Shown here in pieces: positions 53,675 to 62,244 of a DNA stretch of 64,000 nt (the stretch's first letter is position 1; the number at the start of each line of letters is the position of its first letter). This stretch comes from Gallaecimonas kandeliae (GTDB lineage Bacteria > Pseudomonadota > Gammaproteobacteria > Enterobacterales > Gallaecimonadaceae): assembly GCF_030450055.1 (NCBI RefSeq), contig NZ_CP118480.1, positions 1,825,415 through 1,889,414 of the forward strand, given 5' to 3'. The position numbers were made by a program, and so were the translations under genes. Below the pieces are notes generated by a model that was not told where the DNA came from, made no database searches, and worked only from the letters and a program-made list of their open reading frames with translations.

Positions 53675-56272
53675 TTAGTGCGCCGCTTCGGCTTCCAGGA
53701 AGTCGTTGGCAAAACGCTGCAGCACGCCACCGGCCTCATAGATGGACACCTCTTCGGCGGTATCCAGGCGGCAGGTGACAGGCACTTCAAGGCGTTCACC
53801 GTTCTGGCGGTGGACAACCAGGGTCAGGGTAGCGCGGGGCGACAGGGAGCCTGAAACATCATAGGTCTCGGTACCGTCCAGACCCAGGACCTTGCGGTCG
53901 GTGCCGGCCTGGAACTCCAGAGGCAGCACACCCATGCCGATGAGGTTGGTGCGGTGGATGCGCTCGAAGCCTTCGGCGACTATGGCCTCGACACCGGCCA
54001 GGCGCACGCCCTTGGCGGCCCAGTCACGGCTGGAGCCCTGGCCGTAGTCGGCGCCGGCGACGATGATCAGCGGCTGCTTGCGCTCCATGTAGGTCTCTAT
54101 GGCTTCCCACATGCGCATCACCTTGCCTTCGGGCTCGACCCTGGCCAGGGAACCCTGCTTCACCTCGCCGTCTTCACCGCGCACCATCTCGTTGAGCAGC
54201 TTGGGGTTGGCGAAGGTAGCGCGCTGGGCGGTCAGGTGGTCACCGCGGTGGGTGGCGTAGGAGTTGAAGTCCTCCTCCGGCAGGCCCATCTTGGCCAGGT
54301 ACTCGCCGGCGGCGCTGCTGGCGAGGATGGCGTTGGAGGGCGACAGGTGGTCGGTGGTGATGTTGTCACCCAGCACCGCCAGAGGCCGCATGCCCTTAAG
54401 GCTGCGCTCACCGGCCAGGGCCCCTTCCCAGTAGGGAGGACGGCGGATATAGGTGCTCATGGGGCGCCAGTCGTAAAGCGGGCTGCCCTTGTCGCCGAAG
54501 TCCACCTTGATGTCGAACATGGGCTCGTAGACGGCGCGGAACTGCTCGGGCTTGACGCTCTGCTTGATGATGGCGTCGATCTCGCTGTCCGCCGGCCAGA
54601 TGTCCTTCAAGGTCACCGGCTTGCCGTCGGCGTCGTGGCCCAGCACGTCTTTCTCGATGTCGAAACGCACTGTGCCGGCAATGGCGTAGGCGATCACCAG
54701 CGGCGGCGACGCCAGGAAGGCCTGCTTGGCGTAGGGGTGGATACGGCCGTCGAAGTTACGGTTGCCGGAGAGTACGGCGGTGGCGTAGAGGTCGCGGTCG
54801 ATGATCTCCTGCTGGATCTTGGGATCCAGGGCGCCGGACATGCCGTTACAGGTGGTGCAGGCAAAGGCCACTATGCCGAAACCCAGCTGCTCCAGATAAG
54901 GCAGCAGGCCCGCCTCTTCCAGGTACAGCTGCACCGCCTTGGAGCCGGGGGCCAGGGACGTCTTGACCCAGGGCTTGCGCACCAGGCCCTTCTCAACGGC
55001 GTTGCGGGCCAGCAGGCCTGCCGCTATGACGTTGCGGGGGTTAGAGGTGTTGGTGCAGCTGGTGATGGCGGCGATGATGACGGCGCCGTCCGGCATCTTG
55101 CCCTCTTCTTCCACCCAAGGCGCGGCTATGCCCTTGGCGGCCAAGTCGCTGGTGGCCACCCGCTTGTGGGGGTTGGAGGGGCCGGCGATGTTGCGCACTA
55201 CGGTCGAGAGGTCGAATTTCAAGAGGCGCTCGTACTGGGCGCCCTTGAGGCTGTCGGCCCAGAGGCCGGCTTCCTTGGCGTAGCTTTCCACCAGCTGGAC
55301 CTGCTTTTCATCGCGGCCGGTCAGGCGCAGGTAGTCGATGGTCTGTTGATCGATATGGAACATGGCGGCGGTGGCGCCGTATTCCGGGGTCATGTTGGAG
55401 ATGGTGGCGCGGTCGCCGAGGGTCAGGCTCTCGGCCCCTTCGCCGAAGAACTCCAGGTAGGCCCCCACCACTTTCTCGTTGCGCAGGAACTCGGTGATGG
55501 CCAGGACAATGTCGGTGGCGGTGATGCCGGGGGCGGCGCGGCCGGTCAATTCCACGCCGACGATGTCGGGCAGGCGCATCCAGGAGGCGCGACCCAGCAT
55601 GACGCTCTCGGCCTCGAGGCCGCCGACACCGACGGCGATGACGCCCAGGGCGTCGACGTGGGGGGTGTGGCTGTCGGTGCCCACCAGGGTGTCCGGGAAG
55701 GCGACGCCGTCACGGGCCTGGACCACGGGGGACATCTTCTCCAGGTTTATCTGGTGCATGATGCCGTTGCCGGGGGGGATCACGTCCACGTTCTCGAAGG
55801 CGGTCTTGCACCAGTTGATGAAGTGGAAGCGGTCCTCGTTGCGGCGGTCTTCGATGGCGCGGTTCTTCTCGAAGGCGTCCTTTTCGAAGCCGGCGTGCTC
55901 GACGGCCAGGGAGTGGTCGACGATGAGCTGGGTCGGCACTACGGGGTTGACCTTGGCCGGGTCGCCGCCCTTGTCGGCGATGGCGTCGCGCAGGCCGGCC
56001 AAGTCCACCAGGGCCGTCTGGCCGAGGATGTCGTGGCAGACCACCCGAGCCGGGAACCAGGGGAAGTCCAGCTCGCGCTTGCAGTCGATGAGCTGGCCCA
56101 GGAAATCATTGAGGCGGGCCGGCTCGGCGCGGCGCACCAGGTTCTCGGCCAGGACACGGGCCGTGTAGGGCAGCTTGTCATAGGCGCCGGGGCGGATGGC
56201 GTCCACGGCGGCACGGGTGTCGAAGTAGTCCAGGCCGGTGCCCGGCAGGGTTTTACGGAATTGGGTGTTCAT
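53675..56272 (-). CDS. acnD: 2-Methylisocitrate dehydratase AcnD (Fe/S-dependent)
   Basis: An 865-residue aconitase-superfamily enzyme. The [4Fe-4S] ligands are the Cys in IIAAITSCTNTSNPRNV and the two in FACTTCNGMSGALDP. Other motifs are VGTDSHTPHVDALG, GNRNFDGRIHP and the C-terminal swivel-domain loop GADYGQGSSRDWAAKG. AcnD dehydrates 2-methylcitrate to trans-2-methylaconitate and works with PrpF. It is the third gene of the operon. Oxidative inactivation of the cluster could explain why PrpD is kept as well; that is inference. Confidence 0.95.
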   Translation of the reverse strand: MNTQFRKTLPGTGLDYFDTRAAVDAIRPGAYDKLPYTARVLAENLVRRAEPARLNDFLGQLIDCKRELDFPWFPARVVCHDILGQTALVDLAGLRDAIADKGGDPAKVNPVVPTQLIVDHSLAVEHAGFEKDAFEKNRAIEDRRNEDRFHFINWCKTAFENVDVIPPGNGIMHQINLEKMSPVVQARDGVAFPDTLVGTDSHTPHVDALGVIAVGVGGLEAESVMLGRASWMRLPDIVGVELTGRAAPGITATDIVLAITEFLRNEKVVGAYLEFFGEGAESLTLGDRATISNMTPEYGATAAMFHIDQQTIDYLRLTGRDEKQVQLVESYAKEAGLWADSLKGAQYERLLKFDLSTVVRNIAGPSNPHKRVATSDLAAKGIAAPWVEEEGKMPDGAVIIAAITSCTNTSNPRNVIAAGLLARNAVEKGLVRKPWVKTSLAPGSKAVQLYLEEAGLLPYLEQLGFGIVAFACTTCNGMSGALDPKIQQEIIDRDLYATAVLSGNRNFDGRIHPYAKQAFLASPPLVIAYAIAGTVRFDIEKDVLGHDADGKPVTLKDIWPADSEIDAIIKQSVKPEQFRAVYEPMFDIKVDFGDKGSPLYDWRPMSTYIRRPPYWEGALAGERSLKGMRPLAVLGDNITTDHLSPSNAILASSAAGEYLAKMGLPEEDFNSYATHRGDHLTAQRATFANPKLLNEMVRGEDGEVKQGSLARVEPEGKVMRMWEAIETYMERKQPLIIVAGADYGQGSSRDWAAKGVRLAGVEAIVAEGFERIHRTNLIGMGVLPLEFQAGTDRKVLGLDGTETYDVSGSLSPRATLTLVVHRQNGERLEVPVTCRLDTAEEVSIYEAGGVLQRFANDFLEAEAAH

Positions 56273-56304
56273 GACGACAAAACCTGGGGTCTAAAAGGTG
56301 AAAA

Positions 56305-56325
56305 GGCGACCGCATCGCGGTCGCC
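56305..56325 (-). terminator. Terminator-like hairpin between prpC and acnD
   Basis: GGCGACCGC / GCGGTCGCC form a 9-bp stem with a 3-base loop, followed on the minus strand by TTTTCACCTTTT. It lies 8 bp after the prpC stop and about 33 bp before the acnD ATG. Confidence 0.7.
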
Positions 56326-56332
56326 GTCATTG

Positions 56333-57460
56333 TCAGGGGCGCTGTTCGATGGGCACGAACTCGGTCACACCCGGGCCCGTATACTCCGCCGAGGGGCGGA
56401 TGATGCGGTTGTTGGCCCGCTGCTCCATGATGTGGGCAGTCCAGCCGGACACCCGCGAGCACACGAAGATGGGGGTGAACAGCTTGGTGGGAATGCCCAT
56501 GTAGTGGTAGGCGCTGGCGTGGAAGAAGTCGGCGTTGGGGAACAGCTTCTTCTCTTCCCACATGACCCGCTCCGCCGTTTCTGAGACGCGGTAGAGGCGG
56601 TCGTCGCCGAATTCGCCGGCCAGTTCCTTGGACCACTGCTTGATCACGGCGTTGCGCGGATCCTTGGTGCGGTAGATGGCATGGCCGAAGCCCATGATCT
56701 TGTCTTTGCGCTCCAGCTTGGCCTTGAGGCTGGCCTCGGCTTCGGCTTCGTCCTTCCAGTTCTCGATAAGCTCCATGGCCGCCTCGTTGGCGCCGCCGTG
56801 CAGCGGGCCGCGCAGGGAGCCGATGGCGCCGGTCACGCAGGAGTGCATGTCGGACAGGGTGGAGGCACAGACACGGGCGGTGAAGGTTGAGGCGTTGAAC
56901 TCATGCTCGGCGTAGAGGATGAGGGAGACGTTCATCACCTTCTCGTGCAGCTTGCTCGGCGCCTTGCCGTGCAGCAGGGCCAGGAAGTGGCCGCCGATGC
57001 TGTCGGAGTCGGAATCGGTGTCGATGCGCACGCCGTCGTGGCTGAAGCGGTACCAGTAGTTGATGATGCCGGGGAAGGTGGCCAGCATGCGGTCGGCCAC
57101 GTTCATCTCGTTGGCGAAATCCCCTTCCTGCTCCAGGTTACCCAGGATGGAACAGCCGCTGCGCAGCACGTCCATGGGGTGAGCGTCAGCGGGGATCTTC
57201 TCCAGCACTTCGCAGAGCACGGCCGGCAGCTTGCGCTGGCCTTTGAGTTTGGCCTTGTAGGCTTCGAGTTCGGCGACGTTGGGCAGCTTGCCGCGCAGCA
57301 GCAGGTAAGCCACTTCTTCGAAAGAAGCCTTTTCGGCCAGGGTTTCGATGTCATAGCCGCGATAGTGCAGGCCGTTGCCGGCGGTGCCGACGGTACAGAT
57401 GCTGGTTTGACCGGCGACCTGGCCGCGAAGACCGGCGCCGCCCAGGGCTTTATCTACCAT
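56333..57460 (-). CDS. prpC: 2-Methylcitrate synthase PrpC
   Basis: A 375-residue citrate-synthase-family enzyme condensing propionyl-CoA with oxaloacetate. Motifs include LHYRGYDIETLAEKASFEEVAYLL near the N terminus, LILYAEHEFNASTF (catalytic His), GSLRGPLHGGANEAAME (second catalytic His), and GFGHAIYRTKDPR. It ends with a C-terminal Asp/Arg region typical of PrpC. Its ATG is 11 bp after the prpB stop. Confidence 0.95.
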   Translation of the reverse strand: MVDKALGGAGLRGQVAGQTSICTVGTAGNGLHYRGYDIETLAEKASFEEVAYLLLRGKLPNVAELEAYKAKLKGQRKLPAVLCEVLEKIPADAHPMDVLRSGCSILGNLEQEGDFANEMNVADRMLATFPGIINYWYRFSHDGVRIDTDSDSDSIGGHFLALLHGKAPSKLHEKVMNVSLILYAEHEFNASTFTARVCASTLSDMHSCVTGAIGSLRGPLHGGANEAAMELIENWKDEAEAEASLKAKLERKDKIMGFGHAIYRTKDPRNAVIKQWSKELAGEFGDDRLYRVSETAERVMWEEKKLFPNADFFHASAYHYMGIPTKLFTPIFVCSRVSGWTAHIMEQRANNRIIRPSAEYTGPGVTEFVPIEQRP

Positions 57461-57471
57461 GGTTCTGGTCC

Positions 57472-58344
57472 TTATTTATCCTTGGCAAAGAGCGCGTCGA
57501 GCTTCTGCTCGTAATAGTGGTAATTGAGGAATTTGTAGAGCTCGTCGCGGGTCTGCATGTTGGGCACTTCGGCCTGCTGGTTGCCGTCGCGCAGTATGGC
57601 CTGGAAGACCTTGAGAGCGGCGGCGTTGGCGGCACGGAAGGCGCTCAGCGGATAGAGCACCATGTCGACGCCGTGCTCGGCCAACTGGTCCCTGTGGTAG
57701 AGCTCGGTCTGGCCGAATTCGGTCATGTTGGCCAGCAGCGGTACCTTGACCGCTTCCTTGATGCGGTCGTAATGGCCGAGGTCGGTCATGGCTTCGGCGA
57801 AGATCATGTCGGCACCGGCTTCCACATAGGCGGCGCAGCGCTCTATGGCGGCTTCCAGGCCGTCCACGGCCAGGGCGTCGGTACGGGCCATGATCACGAA
57901 GTTCTCGTCCTGGCGGGCATCGACGGCGGCCTTGATGCGGTCCTGCATTTCCATAGTGGAAACGATTTCCTTGTTGGGCCTGTGACCGCAGCGCTTCTGG
58001 CTGACCTGGTCTTCGATATGGACGGCCGCAACACCGGCGCGCTCCATCTCCTTGATGGTGCGAGCGATGTTAAAGGCGCCGCCCCAACCCACGTCGATAT
58101 CCACCAGCAGCGGCGTCTCTACGGCGCCGGTGATACGACGGGCATCTTCGACCACGTCGTTGAGGGTGGTCACGGCCAGATCGGGCAGGCCGAAACCGGA
58201 ATTGGCTACACCGGCGCCGGACAGGTAAATGGCTTCGAAGCCCACCTCCCTGGCCATCAGGGCGAAATAGGCGTTCATGGTACCGGCGATTTGCAGCGGC
58301 TTGGAGCGGGCGACGGCCTCACGAAAACGGCGTCCTTGAGACAT
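57472..58344 (-). CDS. prpB: 2-Methylisocitrate lyase PrpB
   Basis: A 290-residue TIM-barrel lyase splitting 2-methylisocitrate into pyruvate and succinate. Conserved features are [21 protein letters not shown], the Mg-binding Asp region [13 protein letters not shown], and the active-site loop [12 protein letters not shown] with its catalytic Cys. It is the first gene of prpB-prpC-acnD-prpF-prpD. AGAGG precedes the ATG. No GntR- or Fis-type regulator gene is adjacent, but a near-palindromic box lies 46 bp upstream (58390-58405). Confidence 0.96.
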   Translation of the reverse strand: MSQGRRFREAVARSKPLQIAGTMNAYFALMAREVGFEAIYLSGAGVANSGFGLPDLAVTTLNDVVEDARRITGAVETPLLVDIDVGWGGAFNIARTIKEMERAGVAAVHIEDQVSQKRCGHRPNKEIVSTMEMQDRIKAAVDARQDENFVIMARTDALAVDGLEAAIERCAAYVEAGADMIFAEAMTDLGHYDRIKEAVKVPLLANMTEFGQTELYHRDQLAEHGVDMVLYPLSAFRAANAAALKVFQAILRDGNQQAEVPNMQTRDELYKFLNYHYYEQKLDALFAKDK

Positions 58345-58389
58345 GACAAACCTCTATGTCCAGAGTGAGTGCCACCAGCCTAAATGCCC

Positions 58390-58405
58390 TTTACGTAAAC
58401 GTCAA
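58390..58405. promoter_or_regulatory. TTTACGTAAACGTCAA box in the prpB/letA spacer
   Basis: A near-palindromic 16-mer whose reverse, TTGACGTTTACGTAAA, matches the box at 16732-16747 upstream of the ring-cleavage operon except at the central base and the edge. It lies 46 bp upstream of prpB. From memory it resembles LiuR-type MerR sites; this is not proven. Confidence 0.5.
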
Positions 58406-58491
58406 CAATGGCTTGTCGGACCGGCCAACCCTTGAGGCGAAGCGCCCTTGGGGCTAGCATGGGCCAGATCACCTCTGGCGGCCCATCTTTC

Positions 58492-59700
58492 ATGTCGGAA
58501 CCCCAACTGGTTTGCCCCTATTGCCAACTGCAGATGAGCGGTTGTGTGCTCGATACCAGCCACAACGCCTGGTGCCCCCGTTGCGGCAGCGCCATTGCAG
58601 AGGGCCCGCACCTGGCCGTGCGCTGGATGGTGTCCCTGGCCTTGGTGCTCCTTGGGGCCAGCCTCAGCCTGCTGGTGATGCCCCTCATCAGCTTCGACGT
58701 CCTGGGCCTTGAGACCGACGCCACCCTGCTCTCCGGCATCACCAAGCTCGCCCAGGAAGGCCAGTGGCTGCCCAGCCTGATGGTGTTCCTGACGGCCCTT
58801 GCCGCCCCCGTGCTGGTGTCGGTGCTGCTGCTGGTGGTGCTCTTCGCCCCTGACGGCTACATGCGCCGCCAAAGCCTGGTGGCCCTGGGTCACCTCAAGG
58901 AATGGTGCATGCTGGATATATTGCTGGTGGGGCTCTGCGTCAGCATGGTCAAACTGGCCGACATTGGCGACCTCAACATCAAGGCCGGCATGGCCTGCCT
59001 CATCATGGGTCAACTGGCCATGGCCGCCCTCATCCAGGGGATCCGCCCCGTGATGCTCTGGCAGAGCATCGCCGAACAGCCTATGACCCCTATCAAGGGG
59101 CTTCGGCCCTGCGCTGGTTGCCATGCCCTCAATGTACCCACGGCCGTGCACTGCTGGCGTTGCCAGCGGCTGCTCGAGAGCCGGCCCAGGCAAGGCAAGC
59201 AGCTTTGCTGGATGCTGCTGCTGGCCTCGGTGATCCTCTTGGTGCCGGCCAATGTGCTGCCCATGTCCTTCACTACCAGCTTCGGCTCCACCGGCTCAGA
59301 CACCATTTTTACCGGGGTAGTGACCCTGGCCAGGAACGGCAGCCCGACCATAGCGGCCATCGTTTTCATCGCCTCCGTGGTGGTGCCCATCGGCAAGATC
59401 CTCTTGCTGAGCACCATCCTTTATCTGTCGGATCACAAGTCCCTGGCGCCAAGAACGGCCCAGAAGATCTACCGCCTGGTGCATTTCATCGGCCGCTGGT
59501 CGATGTTGGATATTTTCGTGATCGCCATTATGGTTACCCTTGTAGATCAAGGGTTTTTGTCCCAATTCCGGGTTGGCCCTGCCGCCACCCCCTTCGCCCT
59601 CGTCGTGGTGCTGACCATGGTGGCGGCGATGCGCTTCGATACCCGCTGGTTATGGATCCAAGATGAAAAAAGACGCCGTCAAAACGTTGGACAAACCTGA
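58492..59700 (+). CDS. letA: LetA (YebS/PqiA family) membrane protein
   Basis: A 402-residue inner-membrane protein with two PqiA domains. Each begins with a zinc-ribbon-like pair of CxxC motifs (CPYCQLQMSGCV...WCPRCGS near residue 8, and LRPCAGCHALN...HCWRCQR near 208), followed by four hydrophobic helices. LetA is the inner-membrane partner of the MCE protein LetB in lipid transport between the membranes. I chose the ATG at 58492 since the first zinc motif follows at once. The end overlaps letB by 38 bp, showing tight coupling. Confidence 0.92.
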   Translation: MSEPQLVCPYCQLQMSGCVLDTSHNAWCPRCGSAIAEGPHLAVRWMVSLALVLLGASLSLLVMPLISFDVLGLETDATLLSGITKLAQEGQWLPSLMVFLTALAAPVLVSVLLLVVLFAPDGYMRRQSLVALGHLKEWCMLDILLVGLCVSMVKLADIGDLNIKAGMACLIMGQLAMAALIQGIRPVMLWQSIAEQPMTPIKGLRPCAGCHALNVPTAVHCWRCQRLLESRPRQGKQLCWMLLLASVILLVPANVLPMSFTTSFGSTGSDTIFTGVVTLARNGSPTIAAIVFIASVVVPIGKILLLSTILYLSDHKSLAPRTAQKIYRLVHFIGRWSMLDIFVIAIMVTLVDQGFLSQFRVGPAATPFALVVVLTMVAAMRFDTRWLWIQDEKRRRQNVGQT

Positions 59701-62197
59701 TGTCCGCAAGGTCAAGCGCCTGTCCCTGGTGTGGGTGGTGCCGCTCTTGGCCCTGGCGTTAGCCGGCTACCTCATCTACCAGCAGTTCGTGGAAAGGGGC
59801 CTGGCCCTGACCCTGGTCTTCCCCGAGGCCAAGGGCCTGGTGCCCGGTAAGACGGAGCTGCGCTACCAGGGTTTCAAGGTGGGGGTGGTGAGCCACCTGA
59901 GCTTCGATGCCCAGAGCGGCCAGTTCACGGCCCACATCAACGCCATGCGCGATCTCGAGCCCCTGCTCAAGGAAAAGACCCAGTTCTGGCTGGTCAAGCC
60001 CAAGGCCAGCCTCCTGGGGGTATCGGGCCTCGACACCCTTTTCTCCGGCAACTACATCGCCATGCTGCCAGGTGACGGCAAGGGCCGGCGCCATTTCATC
60101 GCCAGGCGTACCCCGCCCCCTGAGCCGGTGCCAGACGGCGTCTTCATGGTGGAGCTTGCCCTTCGCAACCTCGGCTCATTGGGGGAAGGCTCCCCGGTCT
60201 ATTACAGGCGCGTCCCCATAGGGGAAGTGCACAGCTACCGGCTGGACAAGGAAGCGGGCGCCGTTGTGCTGCAGCTGACCTTCGATGAAAACTATGCCGA
60301 TCTGGTACGCCGTGACAGCCGCTTCCGCGACGTCTCCGGCATCAAGGTGGAAGCGGATCTCTCCGGCATCAAGGTGGATAGCCAGGGGCTGGTGCCCATG
60401 CTGACCGGCGGCCTGACCATGGACTCGCCGGACGATTCACCTGCGGCCGAATACGGCCAGCGTTTCGTGCTGGCCCAGGAGCGGCGCTTCAGCCACCAGG
60501 TGCACCTTAACCTGGAAAAGCCCCTCTACCTGCCGGCCGGCACCCCCATCATCGCTCGCCAGCATGTCATAGGCGAGGTGATGGACAGCAACGACAGCGG
60601 CGTGCTGCTCGGCTTTTCCGAACAGCCTATGGATCCCTTCTACGCCTGGGTGGCCGAACGCAGCCTCAAGGATCTGCAGGTGGAGACCCTCTTACACAGC
60701 CACTACATCCGCCTGCTACAAGGGGTGGACGGCCGCCACATACTCCACAATACCCCTCCCCTACCCAGCGCCAATGATGACGAGCTGTTAGTCAAGCTCA
60801 TCAGCGACAAGAAGCTGGCCGACGGCACCCCCATCCAGTACAAGGGCTTTACGGTTGGCGAGGTGATCTATTCCCACCTGGGCGGTGACAAGGCGGTGGC
60901 CGAGGCCAGCATCCGGAAGAGCTATCGCCACCTGGTGACTGCGGACGCCCATTTTGCCTCCAGCGATCCCCTCGAACTCGATGCCAGCCTCGCCGGCGTC
61001 AAAGTGAAGGCAGCGCCCCTGGAAGCCTGGTGGCAAGGAGCCGTGCGCCTGGAGCCCGGCAAGGGCAAGGCCGCCCCCTTTGACAGCCGTTTCGAACTGG
61101 ACAAGGTTGTCCAGGCCCCGATGCGCCAACTGGTGCTGGAAGCCAAGCCCCCCCGCGACCTTCCCAAGGGCACACCGGTGCGCAAGGACGGCTTTACCGT
61201 GGGCCGGGTGCTGGACAGCCAGCTCGGCAAGGGCGGCGACAGCGCCAGGGTGCGCATCGAGCTGCGCAAGGACTTGGCCATAAACAACAGCCGCTTCTAC
61301 TGGCAGCCGGCGCTCAAGGTGGATGCCAGCCTCCAGGGGCTGTCGGTGACGCTGCCTGATCTGCAAAGCGCCGTTGCCGGCTCCATCGAGCTGGCCAAGG
61401 CGCCGGGCAAGGCCAAGAGCCTGGTGCTCTATCCCGACAAGGACAGCGCCCTGGCCCAAGGCCCCACCCTCAGTCTCTGGGTGCCGGCGGATACCGAGAT
61501 CCAAGTGGGCACCGCCATCAAGTACCTGGGCTACCCCGTAGGCAAGGTCAAGGCGCTTTTGGACAAGCCGGACGGCCGCTACCTGACCCTGGCCTTCGAC
61601 GGGGAGCTCGGCGCCCGCTTTGCCCATGAGGGCAGCCAGTTCAGCCTGGTCAAACCCAACATTTCCCTGTCCGGGATCAGCCATCTGGACGCCCTGCTGG
61701 GCAGCTATCTGGCGGTCATGCCGGCCAAGGCGCCCAAGGCGCCCAAGGCGGCCAGGCGACTCGATTTCCGCCTCTCCCCTGCCCTCTATCCCCACAAGCT
61801 GGTGACGCTGGCCGCCGCCAGCGCCGCCAATTTAAGCCCGGGCGCCCCTGTCTGGTACCGGGAGCTACCGGTCGGGGAAGTGCTGGACATCAGCCTGATG
61901 CCGACCGGTGACGGCGTCTTCATCAAGCTCGCCATCCGCGACCAGGCCGCCGCCTGGGTCACCAGCAAGAGCCGCTTCTGGCTCAAGTCCGGGGTCAAGG
62001 CCAGCTTCGGCTTCTTCGACGGCCTCAAGGTGGAAAGCGCCAGCCTGCAGAGCATCGCCCAGGGCGGAATCCAGTTCGCCACCCAAAGCGGCGGCCAGCC
62101 GGTGGAGAGGCCCTTGCCGCTGTTCAAGGCGGAGCCTCAAGGCTGGGAAGACTGGTCGCCGGAGCAGGCACCACAAGAGGCCGTGCCCCAGGGCTGA
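59663..62197 (+). CDS. letB: LetB (YebT) MCE-domain lipid-transport tunnel protein
   Basis: An 844-residue protein with one N-terminal transmembrane anchor (SLVWVVPLLALALAGYLIY). I count seven MCE repeats, recognised by motifs such as TELRYQGFKVGVV, SPVYYRRVPIGEV, TPIIARQHVIGEV, TPIQYKGFTVGEV, TPVRKDGFTVGRV, TAIKYLGYPVGKV and APVWYRELPVGEV. Seven is the number in E. coli LetB, whose stacked hexameric rings form a tunnel spanning the periplasm. The order letA-letB-rsmF is the same as yebS-yebT-yebU. Confidence 0.94.
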   Translation: MKKDAVKTLDKPDVRKVKRLSLVWVVPLLALALAGYLIYQQFVERGLALTLVFPEAKGLVPGKTELRYQGFKVGVVSHLSFDAQSGQFTAHINAMRDLEPLLKEKTQFWLVKPKASLLGVSGLDTLFSGNYIAMLPGDGKGRRHFIARRTPPPEPVPDGVFMVELALRNLGSLGEGSPVYYRRVPIGEVHSYRLDKEAGAVVLQLTFDENYADLVRRDSRFRDVSGIKVEADLSGIKVDSQGLVPMLTGGLTMDSPDDSPAAEYGQRFVLAQERRFSHQVHLNLEKPLYLPAGTPIIARQHVIGEVMDSNDSGVLLGFSEQPMDPFYAWVAERSLKDLQVETLLHSHYIRLLQGVDGRHILHNTPPLPSANDDELLVKLISDKKLADGTPIQYKGFTVGEVIYSHLGGDKAVAEASIRKSYRHLVTADAHFASSDPLELDASLAGVKVKAAPLEAWWQGAVRLEPGKGKAAPFDSRFELDKVVQAPMRQLVLEAKPPRDLPKGTPVRKDGFTVGRVLDSQLGKGGDSARVRIELRKDLAINNSRFYWQPALKVDASLQGLSVTLPDLQSAVAGSIELAKAPGKAKSLVLYPDKDSALAQGPTLSLWVPADTEIQVGTAIKYLGYPVGKVKALLDKPDGRYLTLAFDGELGARFAHEGSQFSLVKPNISLSGISHLDALLGSYLAVMPAKAPKAPKAARRLDFRLSPALYPHKLVTLAAASAANLSPGAPVWYRELPVGEVLDISLMPTGDGVFIKLAIRDQAAAWVTSKSRFWLKSGVKASFGFFDGLKVESASLQSIAQGGIQFATQSGGQPVERPLPLFKAEPQGWEDWSPEQAPQEAVPQG

Positions 62198-62206
62198 GGC
62201 TTTTGC

Positions 62207-62212
62207 TACAAT
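62207..62212 (+). promoter_or_regulatory. Possible -10 element before rsmF
   Basis: TGCTACAAT (extended -10) lies just after the letB stop; no convincing -35 is visible. It would give rsmF its own start, and it overlaps the first TTG of the open frame, which argues for the later GTG start. Confidence 0.35.
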
Positions 62213-62244
62213 CGCGGCCTGGTTCCCCCAGCCTGGAACAGGCC

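Noticed and set aside
53954-56584. 876-codon open frame antisense to acnD and into prpC
   Set aside because: It covers parts of two well-supported genes on the other strand and shows only low-complexity Gly/Ala/Val/His composition.
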